64,000 bases of DNA from Desulfonema magnum (GCF_017377395.1 NZ_CP061800.1:992001-1056000); one strand, 5' to 3'. Positions 17,263 through 25,224 are shown, counted from the first letter of the stretch. Notes: generated by a model from the letters alone, not told the origin. Translations and numbers: made by a program.

Positions 17263-18159
17263 ATGCTGCTTATTGGTGAGAGTTTAAATGTAATATCAAG
17301 AAAAATCGGTCGGGCATTTAAAGAACGTGATCCTAAGCCGATCCAGGAAGAAGCACTTTTTCAAAAAGAAAAAGGCATGGATTTCATTGACATCAACCTC
17401 GGGCCTGCCAAAAAAGACGGACATGAACTGATGCCGTGGGTGGTTCAGACGGTTCAGGAGGTTGTTACCGATCTGCCGCTGGCATTGGACACATCGAATA
17501 TTGACGCTATTGAAGCCACGCTCAAGGTGATAAAGCCGTCTGAAAATGGTGTTTCACACTTGGTCAACTCCATTATGGTTCGTCCCGAACGATATGAGAG
17601 AATGGTGCCGATGGTTGCGGAATACGGCGTTGATTTTATTGCCCTGATGTGGGGACCGGAAGGTCTGCCCCGCGATGAAAATGAACGGGCCGCCCTTTGT
17701 GTCGAACTCCTTTATTTTGCAAACGAAGCCGGGATTCCGAATGAAAAAATTTGGGTTGACGGCATTGTCACCCCGGTAAATATTCAGCAGCCCCAGCTCA
17801 TGAGCCTGATGGAATTCCAGAAAATGATTGCGGATATGGCTCCGGGTGCAAAGAGTACATGCGGTCTGTCAAATATTTCAAATGGTCCTCCGGATCACCT
17901 GCGCCCCATTCTGAATCAGACATACATGGTCATGCTTGAAAGATGCGGCATGGTTTCCGTTATTTCAGACCCCCTTGATGATCAGCTGACTGCCATTGCA
18001 AAAGGACAGCGTCAGGATGTTGTGGACATTATCCATAAAACAATGGACGGCGAGGCCGGGGATGTAAGCGGTCTTTCAAAAGAACTTCAGGATTATGTAA
18101 AGACAGTTGACGTCATTCTTGGAAGGACGCTCTATTCTGATTCATGGCTTGAGATATAG
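17263..18159 (+). CDS. acsE: Methyltetrahydrofolate:corrinoid iron-sulfur protein methyltransferase
   Basis: 298 residues, ATG after AGGGAG. A dihydropteroate-synthase-like TIM barrel that moves the methyl group from methyl-H4folate to Co(I) of CFeSP. Visible family features: IGESLNVISRKIGRAF at the N-terminus, MDFIDINLGPAKKDG, PLALDTSNIDAIEA, SHLVNSIM and CGLSNISNGPP (Asn204, probably the Asn that assists protonation of the methyl donor). Cobalamin-dependent MetH homologues are excluded by length and by the acs context. It ends the cluster and is followed by a strong terminator. Confidence 0.93.
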   Translation: MLLIGESLNVISRKIGRAFKERDPKPIQEEALFQKEKGMDFIDINLGPAKKDGHELMPWVVQTVQEVVTDLPLALDTSNIDAIEATLKVIKPSENGVSHLVNSIMVRPERYERMVPMVAEYGVDFIALMWGPEGLPRDENERAALCVELLYFANEAGIPNEKIWVDGIVTPVNIQQPQLMSLMEFQKMIADMAPGAKSTCGLSNISNGPPDHLRPILNQTYMVMLERCGMVSVISDPLDDQLTAIAKGQRQDVVDIIHKTMDGEAGDVSGLSKELQDYVKTVDVILGRTLYSDSWLEI

Positions 18160-18198
18160 ATGAAGCAAACAGGCTTGAATTTATGATACCACAAAAAG

Positions 18199-18230
18199 GC
18201 CTCTCCCTTCGGGGCGGGGCTTTTTTTTTT
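18199..18230 (+). terminator. Rho-independent terminator after acsE
   Basis: GCCTCTCCC (18199-18207), a short loop, then GGGCGGGGC (18212-18220), followed by ten T residues (18221-18230). One mismatch in the stem. It closes the acs cluster. Confidence 0.85.
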
Positions 18231-18249
18231 AAGATAAGGAGTGCGCCAA

Positions 18250-18867
18250 ATGGCACGTGTTGATGATTATCTGAATGCTAAAAAAATAGCTGTTGAAACA
18301 CTTTCAAAAGCATCCTTTCAGGAACTGGTTCAGCATTCGAAATTTGAACAGGTTAATGATAATACTTTCAGAGTTCCCTTTCTTAACAGGGTGTTTCTGG
18401 TCAGCTTTACTGATTTTGATTTTCAAGATGAATCTGAAAAAGAAAAAGAAGTTCCCATACAGGAACAGGTTCTGATTCTTCATTACTGCATGGGCAGCGG
18501 TAATATATTAAAATTAAAAGACAAGCGAATCGCCTACAGGGAAATACCGGGCGCGTCGTTTTATTTCAGCGCGTTTGTTCAAAGGGCAATTGATCCCCTA
18601 AAAAAAGTGTTCGGACAGAATATTCCGGGATTTTTGAAAGCCGCGGAACAACTGAATGGCAAAAAAATTGACATCGGGGACGCAGGATTTGAATTTGATC
18701 TGTTTCCTAAAATTTCCTTACAACTGATTTTGTGGGAGGGAGACGACGAATTTCCTCCGGAGGCAAATATTCTGTTTCAGGAAGGCATTGGAGAAATTCT
18801 GTCTCCGGAAGATGTGGCATGGCTGTCGGGAATGATTGTTTACAGACTTATGGCAATGGGCAGATAA
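18250..18867 (+). CDS. DUF3786-like protein
   Basis: 205 residues from an ATG placed 9 bp after AAGGAG; an in-frame GTG at 18241 overlaps the ribosome-binding site and is less likely. The sequence fits the DUF3786 pattern as I know it: NAKKIAVETLSK, a middle PIQEQVLILHYCMG, GASFYFSAFVQRAIDPL, and near the C-terminus FPPEANILFQEGIGEILSPED. This family of unknown function is commonest in strict anaerobes. It is soluble, with no cysteine motif. It lies directly downstream of the acs cluster but behind a terminator, so a functional link is only suggested. Confidence 0.65.
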   Translation: MARVDDYLNAKKIAVETLSKASFQELVQHSKFEQVNDNTFRVPFLNRVFLVSFTDFDFQDESEKEKEVPIQEQVLILHYCMGSGNILKLKDKRIAYREIPGASFYFSAFVQRAIDPLKKVFGQNIPGFLKAAEQLNGKKIDIGDAGFEFDLFPKISLQLILWEGDDEFPPEANILFQEGIGEILSPEDVAWLSGMIVYRLMAMGR

Positions 18868-18907
18868 CTGGAAACTTAAAAATCGGGACTTGAAACTTGA
18901 AATTTGA
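18868..18907. repeat. Short GAAACTT-type repeat
   Basis: A short, decayed array of the GAAACTT family in the spacer before the isomerase-like gene (GGAAACTT, GGGACTTGAAACTTGAAA). Confidence 0.6.
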
Positions 18908-18927
18908 GACGGGCGGGTGTTCAGATT

Positions 18928-19716
18928 ATGCAACATATTATTGAAAAAGTTCATGTCAGTATTCGATTTACCAAGCTCCGTAATTCTTATATTGACACAT
19001 TTGTCAGACACAGGATAAATCCTGAAATTGCTTTTGACGGGCCTGCCCTGGACCGTTATTCTCTTTCTGATTTTGTCGCCATTGCAAAACAGTTGCATGA
19101 AAACAGTCTGAGCGTAACTTTTCATGCACCATTTATGGATATTTCTCCGGGTTCGCCTGATCCGGCCATAAGAGAGGTAACTTGGCACCGATTTGAACAG
19201 ATGCTTCGCCTGGTTCCTGTTTTCAAACCAAAAACGGTTGTCTCTCATGCAGGTTATGACAGAAAGCGATATCATTTTATAAGAGATGAGTGGGTTGAAA
19301 ACAGTCTGAAGATATGGAAAAAGCTTGCAGAACGTATAAGGGATGAGGGCGGACGGTTAATGCTGGAAAATGTGTATGAACACGGTCCTGAAGATATTCG
19401 GATATTTTTTGAGAATCTCGAAGATCAGAAAGCGGGTTTTTGCCTGGATATTGGTCATCAGACTATTTTCAGCAAAACATCGCTTGAGCTATGGCTGGAA
19501 TCTCTCGGCCCCTATCTCGGACAGCTTCATTTACATGATAACTTTGGCAAAAAGGATGATCATCTTGGATTGGGAAAGGGTTCAATAAATTTTGAACCGC
19601 TTTTTAGTTATCTGAAAAACAGGAAAAAGACAATGCCGGTCATTACACTTGAGCCTCATCAGAGTGAGGGGATGTGGGATAGTTTTAAATATCTTGAAAA
19701 AGTTTGCCTGTGGTAG
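18928..19716 (+). CDS. Sugar phosphate isomerase/epimerase-like TIM barrel
   Basis: 262 residues from ATG 18928 (a TTG at 18904 is possible). It belongs to the xylose-isomerase-like/AP endonuclease 2 superfamily: SVTFHAPFMD near the N-terminus and metal-site acidic and His residues in RLMLENVYEHGPEDI, GFCLDIGHQ, LHLHDNFGKKDDHLGLGKG and PVITLEPHQ. Such proteins bind divalent metal and act on sugars or, less often, abasic DNA; the substrate cannot be deduced here. It is soluble. It follows the DUF3786 gene by 60 bp on the same strand. Confidence 0.75.
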   Translation: MQHIIEKVHVSIRFTKLRNSYIDTFVRHRINPEIAFDGPALDRYSLSDFVAIAKQLHENSLSVTFHAPFMDISPGSPDPAIREVTWHRFEQMLRLVPVFKPKTVVSHAGYDRKRYHFIRDEWVENSLKIWKKLAERIRDEGGRLMLENVYEHGPEDIRIFFENLEDQKAGFCLDIGHQTIFSKTSLELWLESLGPYLGQLHLHDNFGKKDDHLGLGKGSINFEPLFSYLKNRKKTMPVITLEPHQSEGMWDSFKYLEKVCLW

Positions 19717-19751
19717 AGAATTTACCCTTTTCATCCGGATAAACCGGAAAT

Positions 19752-19808
19752 AACAAATTTCAAATTCCAATTTCCAAATAAATTCCAATCTCCAAATTTC
19801 AAATTCAG
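19752..19808. repeat. AAATTCC/AAATTTC repeat
   Basis: Imperfect units (CAAATTTCAAATTCCAATTTCC and similar, here given only as AAATTTC and AATTCC) over about 57 bp, downstream of the isomerase-like gene. Confidence 0.6.
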
Positions 19809-19870
19809 GCTTGCTGTCCGGCTGCTGTTTTCCGACAAAAAAAACACAAGTTTCAGGATTAGGATACTGG

Positions 19871-19953
19871 CACTTAACACCTAACACCTGACACTTAACA
19901 CCTGACACCTAACACCTAACACTTAACACCTAACACTTAACACCTAACACTTA
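19871..19953. repeat. AACACCT/AACACTT heptamer array
   Basis: About eleven 7-bp units (AACACCT, GACACTT, AACACTT) in direct orientation. They end just before the GAGAGG site of the next gene. Same motif and same sense relative to the gene as upstream of carA. Confidence 0.9.
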
Positions 19954-19967
19954 CAGAGAGGTCATAC

Positions 19968-20504
19968 ATGGGAGAAATCAAAAGCACATTAGACCTTGTC
20001 ATGGAAAAGACAAAGCATCTTACGCTTACCGAAAAGGAGAAAACAGAACAAAAATATAATGAATTCAGAAAGAGCCTTAAAGGGCTGGTTCAAAAATTTC
20101 AAGACAAATTATTAAATATGGAACGTTTTAACAAAGAATTGAGTATCCTGCAAAAAAATTATAATATATCAGAAAAAAACAGTTTGTTAAACGAAATTTT
20201 TGACAGACTTGATCTTGATCAGGATAACACAAGGCTTTTTGAACTGCTAAATAAAATTTGCGGATTAGATGTGATGAAGCTTGAATCCGTATTTGACAAC
20301 TATCAGGACACGATCCGTTTAAAATCTCAGAAAAAAAAGGATGAGATAAAAGAAAATCTGGCAAAAAAATATTTTATTTCAGGCGGCGCTGTTGTCCCGA
20401 ATGTGGACGCTGACGGCACATGGCTGGCAGAGCTTCAGGATATCAGGAATGAATTCGGTCTCCTGCTGAATCAGGAAAAATCCGGTTTGAAAGTTGAAAC
20501 ATGA
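19968..20504 (+). CDS. Hypothetical coiled-coil protein
   Basis: 178 residues, ATG after GAGAGG. Rich in Lys, Glu and Leu with heptad-like spacing between about residues 10 and 60 and again 100-135, so mostly helical and probably coiled coil. There is no signal peptide, membrane helix or catalytic motif. The C-terminal third contains GGAVVPNVDADGTWLAEL, the least helical and perhaps most conserved part. I do not recognise the family. It converges with the metallo-hydrolase gene 9 bp away. Confidence 0.7.
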   Translation: MGEIKSTLDLVMEKTKHLTLTEKEKTEQKYNEFRKSLKGLVQKFQDKLLNMERFNKELSILQKNYNISEKNSLLNEIFDRLDLDQDNTRLFELLNKICGLDVMKLESVFDNYQDTIRLKSQKKKDEIKENLAKKYFISGGAVVPNVDADGTWLAELQDIRNEFGLLLNQEKSGLKVET

Positions 20505-20513
20505 AACTGAGAG

Positions 20514-21170
20514 TTATATGTAATTAAACCAAACTTGTTCTAACTCATTGAAATTTATTTTAGCTTCCGCTGCTCCCGCTATAATTTCCCCATGGCCCGG
20601 CAGGACCCATTCCACATCCAATTCCGCAAGTCTTATGATACTTTCTTTGAGCAGCTGGCCATTTCCTCCGGGAAGATCCGTCCGCCCAAGCCCTTCTTTA
20701 AAAACTACGTCCCCTGTAAACAATGCCTTTTGCTCGGGCCAGTAAAGAGAGACCGAGCCGGGGGAATGTCCGGGCGTGTGAATGACCTTGAATTCAAGAC
20801 CATTTACAAAAAAATCCCCTTCTTTAAGAAAAAAATCAGGTGTGAGAGATTCCAAACGCATACCAAAAGCGTCTGCATATCTTTCCTTAGCCAACTGCCA
20901 TTCTGCCTCATGAAGCGTCATAAGTGCAGGTTCCTTTTTAAATAATTGAACAGCCTCAATGTGGTCAGGATGGGCATGGGTGCATATGACCAATCCGATA
21001 TCTTCAATACCAATCCCCAATTTTGAAAGATTTTTATGAACATGGTCAAACAGACTGACATGACCCGGATCAATGAGTACACGGGTCGGCCCGTCAATCA
21101 GATAGGTATTGCAATTGTTGGTTGTCATAGATTCCCACACAAAAGCATGGAGTTTGTCAAATATTTTCAT
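20514..21170 (-). CDS. Metallo-beta-lactamase-fold hydrolase (glyoxalase II-like)
   Basis: 218 residues, ATG preceded by AAGGATAT. Typical zinc hydrolase: THAHPDH (His65, His67, Asp69, His70), His135 in HTPGHSPGS, Asp154 in FTGDVVF, and a final His in LPGHGE. The fold covers hydroxyacylglutathione hydrolases, persulfide dioxygenases and others; nothing here fixes the substrate. Soluble, with normal family length. The upstream region 21171-21524 holds only a palindromic repeat. Confidence 0.88.
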   Translation of the reverse strand: MKIFDKLHAFVWESMTTNNCNTYLIDGPTRVLIDPGHVSLFDHVHKNLSKLGIGIEDIGLVICTHAHPDHIEAVQLFKKEPALMTLHEAEWQLAKERYADAFGMRLESLTPDFFLKEGDFFVNGLEFKVIHTPGHSPGSVSLYWPEQKALFTGDVVFKEGLGRTDLPGGNGQLLKESIIRLAELDVEWVLPGHGEIIAGAAEAKINFNELEQVWFNYI

Positions 21171-21288
21171 AAGATATCCTTTTAGCCGTTTTTTTGATAA
21201 AGTTTCAACGAATTGGTGTCTGAGCGAAAAAGCAGGCCATCTAAATCGCCTATTTTTATTTACTTCCCTTTTGTGCCACTTTCGATTG

Positions 21289-21388
21289 CCCTTCGATAAG
21301 CTCAGGGCACGGCGACAAGCTCAGGGCAGCGACACACCCACAAGCTCAGGACACGCCTGACTTGCCGTTCCCTGAGCTTGTCGAAGGG
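21289..21388. repeat. Palindromic repeat with CCCTTCGATAAGCTCAGGG ends
   Basis: A 19-bp end at 21289-21307 is matched by its near-perfect reverse complement at 21370-21388 (one mismatch), with two partial internal copies (GACAAGCTCAGGG, CACAAGCTCAGG). The GAGCTTGTCGAAGGG palindrome is common in intergenic DNA of environmental bacteria. Nothing else is seen in the 354-bp spacer. Confidence 0.8.
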
Positions 21389-21524
21389 AACAAGAACCAG
21401 CCAAAATAATGTCAAAAAGTGATATTTTTAGACGGCTTAGGTATAAAGGTTTATTTCCGGTTTTGGAACACTGCCGGCCTAAGTTTGAGAACCAGGGAAA
21501 AATATAAGAACATGGGATTCATTT

Positions 21525-22370
21525 TTATGATCGCTCTGCCCTGAGTCTTTCCCATTCTGCAAGATAATCTCTGAGATGGGCACGTTCCGGTTTTTCTGAT
21601 TCTGTTTTTAACAACTCCTGTAACAACTCCTGTTCATGGGCATACTGCTCAGATGTAAAAAAACCTCCGAAATAAGCCAGCCGCAGCCACAGCAGATAGG
21701 TCGTTAACGAATCAAATTCATTATATGCGATAATCTTGTCGAGTTCCCCGTCAAGCCATAACGGCGCAACCTGCTGGCCGTCTCCGGTTATCTTTCCGGG
21801 AATGCCGCATACTGTCACCATTTCATTAAGAGAAGGGTTTGATTTTCCCCAGCCGCCCACAATTTCGATGAGGTCAACATTCCAGTCACTTCCCCTGGCA
21901 AAATAATCTATGCCTTCCCAGGGTTTGTTGGGACGCCGACAAAAATCTGCAACCTGGATTCCGTTTGCAAGTCCTCTCTGTATCAGGATTTTGAGATCAG
22001 CAGCATGAGAGTTATAGCCGACCACCTGGGGCTTACGCGTTCCGATGGCACTGAGAAAGGTTTCCACAATATGGGCTTCCGCAACCTGGGCCGGGTCTTT
22101 TGAATCCCGGGGGAGCGAAAGCAAATGAAGTTTGGTTTCTCCGTTGCTCACGGTTCTTGTCACAACTGAAATGGAAACCACACGGCACAGCACGGTTTTC
22201 AGATAAGGCATGGGGTTTTCATCAGTGGCCCCTCCTTTTTTCCACATTTCCTGAATCACGTCTTCATCAGGCGTGTCCTCTGCAAGTCCGTAAAGTGATT
22301 TGCCTGTCACGGGATCAGGAACCCATTCCACATCAAATACCCATACTTTATCTTTAACGTCTTTGAACAC
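21525..22370 (-). CDS. Predicted 3'-5' exonuclease of the PolB-exonuclease family
   Basis: 281 residues from a GTG at 22370 with an AAGGA site about 8 bp upstream. Upstream in-frame sequence is derived from the repeat at 22392-22516 and was excluded. Exonuclease motifs: WVFDVEWVPD (DxE), VVGYNSHAADLKIL (Exo II-like) and AYNEFDSLTTYLLWLRL (Exo III-like). This matches the stand-alone family related to the proofreading domain of DNA polymerase B (PF10108). Role in DNA repair is inferred. The C-terminus is a charged helix (LREYLAEWERLRAERS-like). Confidence 0.85.
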   Translation of the reverse strand: MFKDVKDKVWVFDVEWVPDPVTGKSLYGLAEDTPDEDVIQEMWKKGGATDENPMPYLKTVLCRVVSISVVTRTVSNGETKLHLLSLPRDSKDPAQVAEAHIVETFLSAIGTRKPQVVGYNSHAADLKILIQRGLANGIQVADFCRRPNKPWEGIDYFARGSDWNVDLIEIVGGWGKSNPSLNEMVTVCGIPGKITGDGQQVAPLWLDGELDKIIAYNEFDSLTTYLLWLRLAYFGGFFTSEQYAHEQELLQELLKTESEKPERAHLRDYLAEWERLRAERS

Positions 22371-22391
22371 AGCTTTTTCCTTTTTACAGAC

Positions 22392-22516
22392 TTTAAGAAA
22401 AAAAATTGTCCGGAGTGCCAAACTTACAGTTTGGCAGCCGCCCGGTTTGCGGGTGCCGGAGATATTGCCAAACTGTAAGTTTGGCACTCCGGAGCGACAG
22501 ACATTTTCTTAAAAAT
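22392..22516. repeat. Inverted-repeat element with perfect 26-bp arms
   Basis: 22411-22436 is the exact reverse complement of 22466-22491 (26 bp; core GCCAAACTTACAGTTTGGC), and the flanks pair further (TTTAAGAAAA with TTTTCTTAAA). The loop is about 29 bp. A diverged relative is at 4195-4325. It looks like a non-autonomous mobile hairpin inserted just upstream of the exonuclease gene. Confidence 0.85.
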
Positions 22517-22616
22517 TACAGGTAGTATTCCAGAAATGGATATGCTGACATCTGGTGGCCCGAATTAACTGTGACACACAGCCTTTTGTTCATTTCTGAA
22601 ACAATCTTCTTATCCA

Positions 22617-22992
22617 TTAAAAAATATTGCCATCATCAGCCCGCATGAACAGGACTGGCGTGGCAAATTCCCGGTTGTCGAGTCCCGCATCTGAGGAAAC
22701 CTGATTTCTTGCCCATTGCACTGCCCAGTCAACAGGCTTTCGCTCGGTAATTGCATTGTAAAATTCTTCGAGAAATATCTCAGCCGTGGAAACAAGAACC
22801 TGATACCGCATGGCGACCACGGCCGGAACTCCTTTTTGCACGATTTTGGGGGCAATGCCGAGAAAGCCCTGAGGCGAGTCTGTTTTCGCACTCTCGCAGG
22901 TTGCCAGGCAGATGGTCGTCAGCATCTAAAAACATGGCTGAGAAGCGTTCGTCATCAACTTTCCATGTTTTGCTTTGGCTAATGATTGATAA
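22617..22992 (-). pseudogene. Broken CHAT-domain protein, C-terminal fragment
   Basis: From 22925 down to 22617 the frame reads as the end of a CHAT (caspase HetF-associated with TPRs) protease: TICLATCESAKTDS with the catalytic Cys, KGVPAVVAMRYQV, FLEEFYNAI, VDWAVQWARNQV and ATPVLFMRADDGNIF. Just upstream, in a different frame, comes KVDDERFSAMFLDA, the segment expected before the Cys strand, so a frameshift lies near 22925. The His half of the catalytic dyad and all N-terminal domains are missing. It is a remnant of a larger effector, possibly from a conflict or defence system. Confidence 0.7.
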
Positions 22993-23218
22993 CATTTTTG
23001 AGGTTCACGAACCGCTGACGAATTTCAGAACACTTCATTTATAACAGGCTGTTAATTCAGTATAATCAAAATTTTCAAGAACTTTAAAAAAAAATAATTA
23101 TAGTTGATGCCGTAGCGTTCTGTCAAGTTTTATCTTAGATGTCTGAAATGCGTATTTATTGATATTTAAATAAATATCAGTGAATTGAGGGAGTGTCAAC
23201 AGGGAGGAAGGAGTATTC

Positions 23219-23334
23219 GGTCTCGTTCCCACGCTTCGCGTGGGAATGCCTTCGGGACGCTTCGCGTCCCGTGGCGGATCGGATATGTGTCCGGCGGCTG
23301 GCGGATTCGGGACGCGAAGCGTGGGAACGAGACC
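23219..23334. repeat. 116-bp palindromic repeat (GGTCTCGTTCCCACG ends)
   Basis: Ends are perfect inverted copies of GGTCTCGTTCCCACGCTTCG, with inner GGGACGCTTCGCGTCCC. A widespread type of intergenic palindrome. Here it has replaced the upstream part of the AAA+ fragment that follows immediately. Confidence 0.85.
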
Positions 23335-23696
23335 AAAAAGCCCCGGAAAATGAAAAGCTTGTCAAAATTTTTCAGAATCATCCGTTTTCGGGAAATCTCC
23401 GTGATCTTCAAAGATTGGCATCTCTGATTATGGCCTGGTGGGCAAGACATCAGCCTGAAACAGCCATTTCAAAAGCCCTGACAGAATGGCAACGATGGGA
23501 AAATACGGGCATCATATCAGGAGAGAGCCGATTCGGACACGGCTCTCGCAGAGATCGGATACGGTGGTTTCAGGCTGAACTCGACCGATGGGCCAAGAAG
23601 AAATATGGGACTTGGGTTGCGGCTGCCAAATCGCTTCAATGCGATGAAAAGACTTTACGAAAGGATGCAATATATGACAATGAATCGAAAGACTGA
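23335..23696 (+). pseudogene. C-terminal remnant of a sigma-54-interacting AAA+ regulator
   Basis: Directly after the palindromic repeat the frame reads FQNHPFSGNLRDLQRLA, the sensor-2 end of a sigma-54 activator AAA+ domain (HP..GN.R.L motif). A ~100-residue C-terminal region follows with RIRWFQAELDRWAKKKYG and AKSLQCDEKTLRKDA, which resembles a small helix-turn-helix tail. Walker A and B, the GAFTGA loop and any sensor domain are absent, and no start codon is linked to the conserved part, so it is a truncated gene. Confidence 0.65.
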
Positions 23697-24013
23697 CCGG
23701 AAATTTCCGAGGTCCTGTTCCATATTTATGCTGTCAAGTCATTTCGTTTTTTTTCATGGTCTTACTCGTCACTTATTAGGAGCTTTTCTATTTAGGTCGC
23801 TATTGGAGTCAGGCCACGCCAACCAAACTGAAAATCAGCAAAACAGATATGATCATAAGCGTTTTCAGAGGACATATCGCATTTTTCAGCCTCGGAATGA
23901 GCCTCACAAGATTCTGTGTTCCCGGTAAGTTGAAAAGCCCTCCCGCACCCGTATCGTTCTTATTATCCTTGAAAATAGGCTGTTAAGCTGATATCAGTCC
24001 AAAGAAATCGTGT

Positions 24014-24042
24014 TTGACAATGGCACGTTGACCTTGTATATT
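24014..24042 (+). promoter_or_regulatory. Strong putative sigma-70 promoter
   Basis: TTGACA (24014-24019), 17-bp spacer, TATATT (24037-24042). It points at the toxin/immunity-like pair about 200 bp downstream, with an inverted repeat between them. It could equally be the surviving promoter of a lost gene. Confidence 0.6.
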
Positions 24043-24109
24043 ATATGTTCGGAGTGATAAGAAACGGTTATTCACGGGACAAATTAAACTTAAAAATTCG
24101 GGGGACAAA

Positions 24110-24200
24110 AATTCGGGAGACACAATACTTATTTCCTTACAAAGAAAAGCCCGGCAGGAAACTGAGACCGAATAAATAAGTATTGTGTCCCCTGATTTTT
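24110..24200. repeat. Inverted repeat with ACACAATACTTATT arms
   Basis: About 24118-24133 (GACACAATACTTATTT) pairs with AAATAAGTATTGTGTC at 24174-24189, with looser pairing of the flanking TTCGGGA and CCCTGA stretches. A further GGGGGACAAAAATTCGGG lies to the left. Sequences of this kind flank IS200/REP-associated transposase genes in many proteobacteria (from memory); no transposase is present here. Confidence 0.65.
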
Positions 24201-24252
24201 AATAATCCATTCAGATCAGATGAACGAAAATGACATTAATGGAAACAAAATT

Positions 24253-24618
24253 ATGGAAGAAACAGCCATTCTGCTCCGAGAACTGGCAGAATCAGGTGTC
24301 AGGCACACACCAGAGGATATTGTGCGTATCGCCAGGCGTGCAACAGATGGGAAAATCATATTTATCGAAAAAGGAAGCAGAAGAGCGGGGTTACAGCATA
24401 TTCTTGAAAGACATGCCGAAGATTTTGCCAGACAGGGCTTTTCTTCTGGTGAAATTCCTGATATTGTCATAAAAGCGGTAGCAGAGGGAATAATCGTGGG
24501 CTGTCAGGGAACACGCCTGATTTATGAGATTGAAACTGAGGGGAACAGATATCGTATTGCCGTCACAGTGGGATCGAACGGATATATTGTCGGTGCCAAT
24601 CCGGTATCGTTTCCCTGA
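24253..24618 (+). CDS. Putative RNase-like toxin (BECR/PBECR-type fold)
   Basis: 121 residues from ATG 24253 (GGA 9 bp upstream); an ATG at 24220 has no ribosome-binding site. The sequence resembles polymorphic-toxin nuclease tails: VRHTPEDIVRIAR, FIEKGSRRAGLQHILERHAEDF (His/Arg/His cluster), and a final IAVTVGSNGYIVGANPVS. Such barnase/EndoU/ColicinD/RelE-like domains usually cut RNA and need an immunity partner. Here the domain stands alone without a secretion leader, so it is either an intracellular toxin of a two-gene module or a detached toxin tip. The next gene starts 15 bp downstream. Confidence 0.6.
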   Translation: MEETAILLRELAESGVRHTPEDIVRIARRATDGKIIFIEKGSRRAGLQHILERHAEDFARQGFSSGEIPDIVIKAVAEGIIVGCQGTRLIYEIETEGNRYRIAVTVGSNGYIVGANPVSFP

Positions 24619-24633
24619 TTGCAGGAGGTCAGA

Positions 24634-25224
24634 ATGCAGGAAACCATTAAATTAATGGCTGATTACGAATGCTTTCCTTTATGGAAATGCGAAGAGACCG
24701 GGGCCGCAAACGTGGATACTGACAGTCTCCCGCTGTCTGCCAAAACAAAAAAACGCCTCAGAAGCTGGGCAGAATGCTATGACAGCACCTTAAACTTGGA
24801 ATATCCTGCATCGTCAGGCTTTGCAACTAAAGAAGATCAGCAGGCATTTGAAGAGGAAGGCAAGTCTCTGTGTAAAATTCTCGTGGAGGAACTGAAAGAC
24901 ACTTATAAAGTGGTCTATTTCAGCGAATCAGCCTCGGAATTACTTGAATTTCAGAGAGAAAATATGAATACAGAACGGATGGGAGAAGCTTCGGAATTTT
25001 CCAAGAATTTTGCCGACACCTCGGACAAAAAAGAGGAAACTGACATGATAAGTTCCGATGTGCAAAAAGTTTATAAGCAAATACTGAAACTGACAACTCC
25101 GGAAAAAATGATTCTCATCTCCAAAATGTTGCCGGAGTTGTCCAGAGAATTTGAGAAAAATGTCAATCCTGGCAATTACAGCCTCAAAGATGTGGGAAAA
25201 GAAATCTGGAAAAATGCTGGCTAA
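24634..25224 (+). CDS. Putative immunity protein with antitoxin-like C-terminus
   Basis: 196 residues, ATG after AGGAGG. Residues 1 to about 100 look like a small acidic immunity protein: MADYECFPLWKC, LSAKTKKRLRSWAECYDSTL, EYPASSGFATKEDQQAFEEEG, KVVYFSE. Residues about 138-196, beginning at an internal Met, resemble the N-terminal half of a type II addiction-module antitoxin: SSDVQKVYKQILKLTTPEKM and YSLKDVGKEIW. The two parts are joined by a polar linker. It is tightly coupled to the toxin-like gene. The two-part reading is my inference from sequence pattern. Confidence 0.55.
   Translation: MQETIKLMADYECFPLWKCEETGAANVDTDSLPLSAKTKKRLRSWAECYDSTLNLEYPASSGFATKEDQQAFEEEGKSLCKILVEELKDTYKVVYFSESASELLEFQRENMNTERMGEASEFSKNFADTSDKKEETDMISSDVQKVYKQILKLTTPEKMILISKMLPELSREFEKNVNPGNYSLKDVGKEIWKNAG

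Larger units (their letters stand above)
23697..24219. other. Intergenic region with promoter and palindromic element
   Basis: No gene recognised. It contains the near-consensus promoter at 24014-24042 and the inverted repeat at 24110-24200, both upstream of the toxin-like gene. The left 300 bp show no motif that I could identify. Confidence 0.4.

Noticed and set aside
23193..23334. N-terminal 47 residues of the 167-codon frame at 23193-23696
   Set aside because: They are encoded by the palindromic GGTCTCGTTCCC repeat; only the part after 23334 has protein-like conservation.
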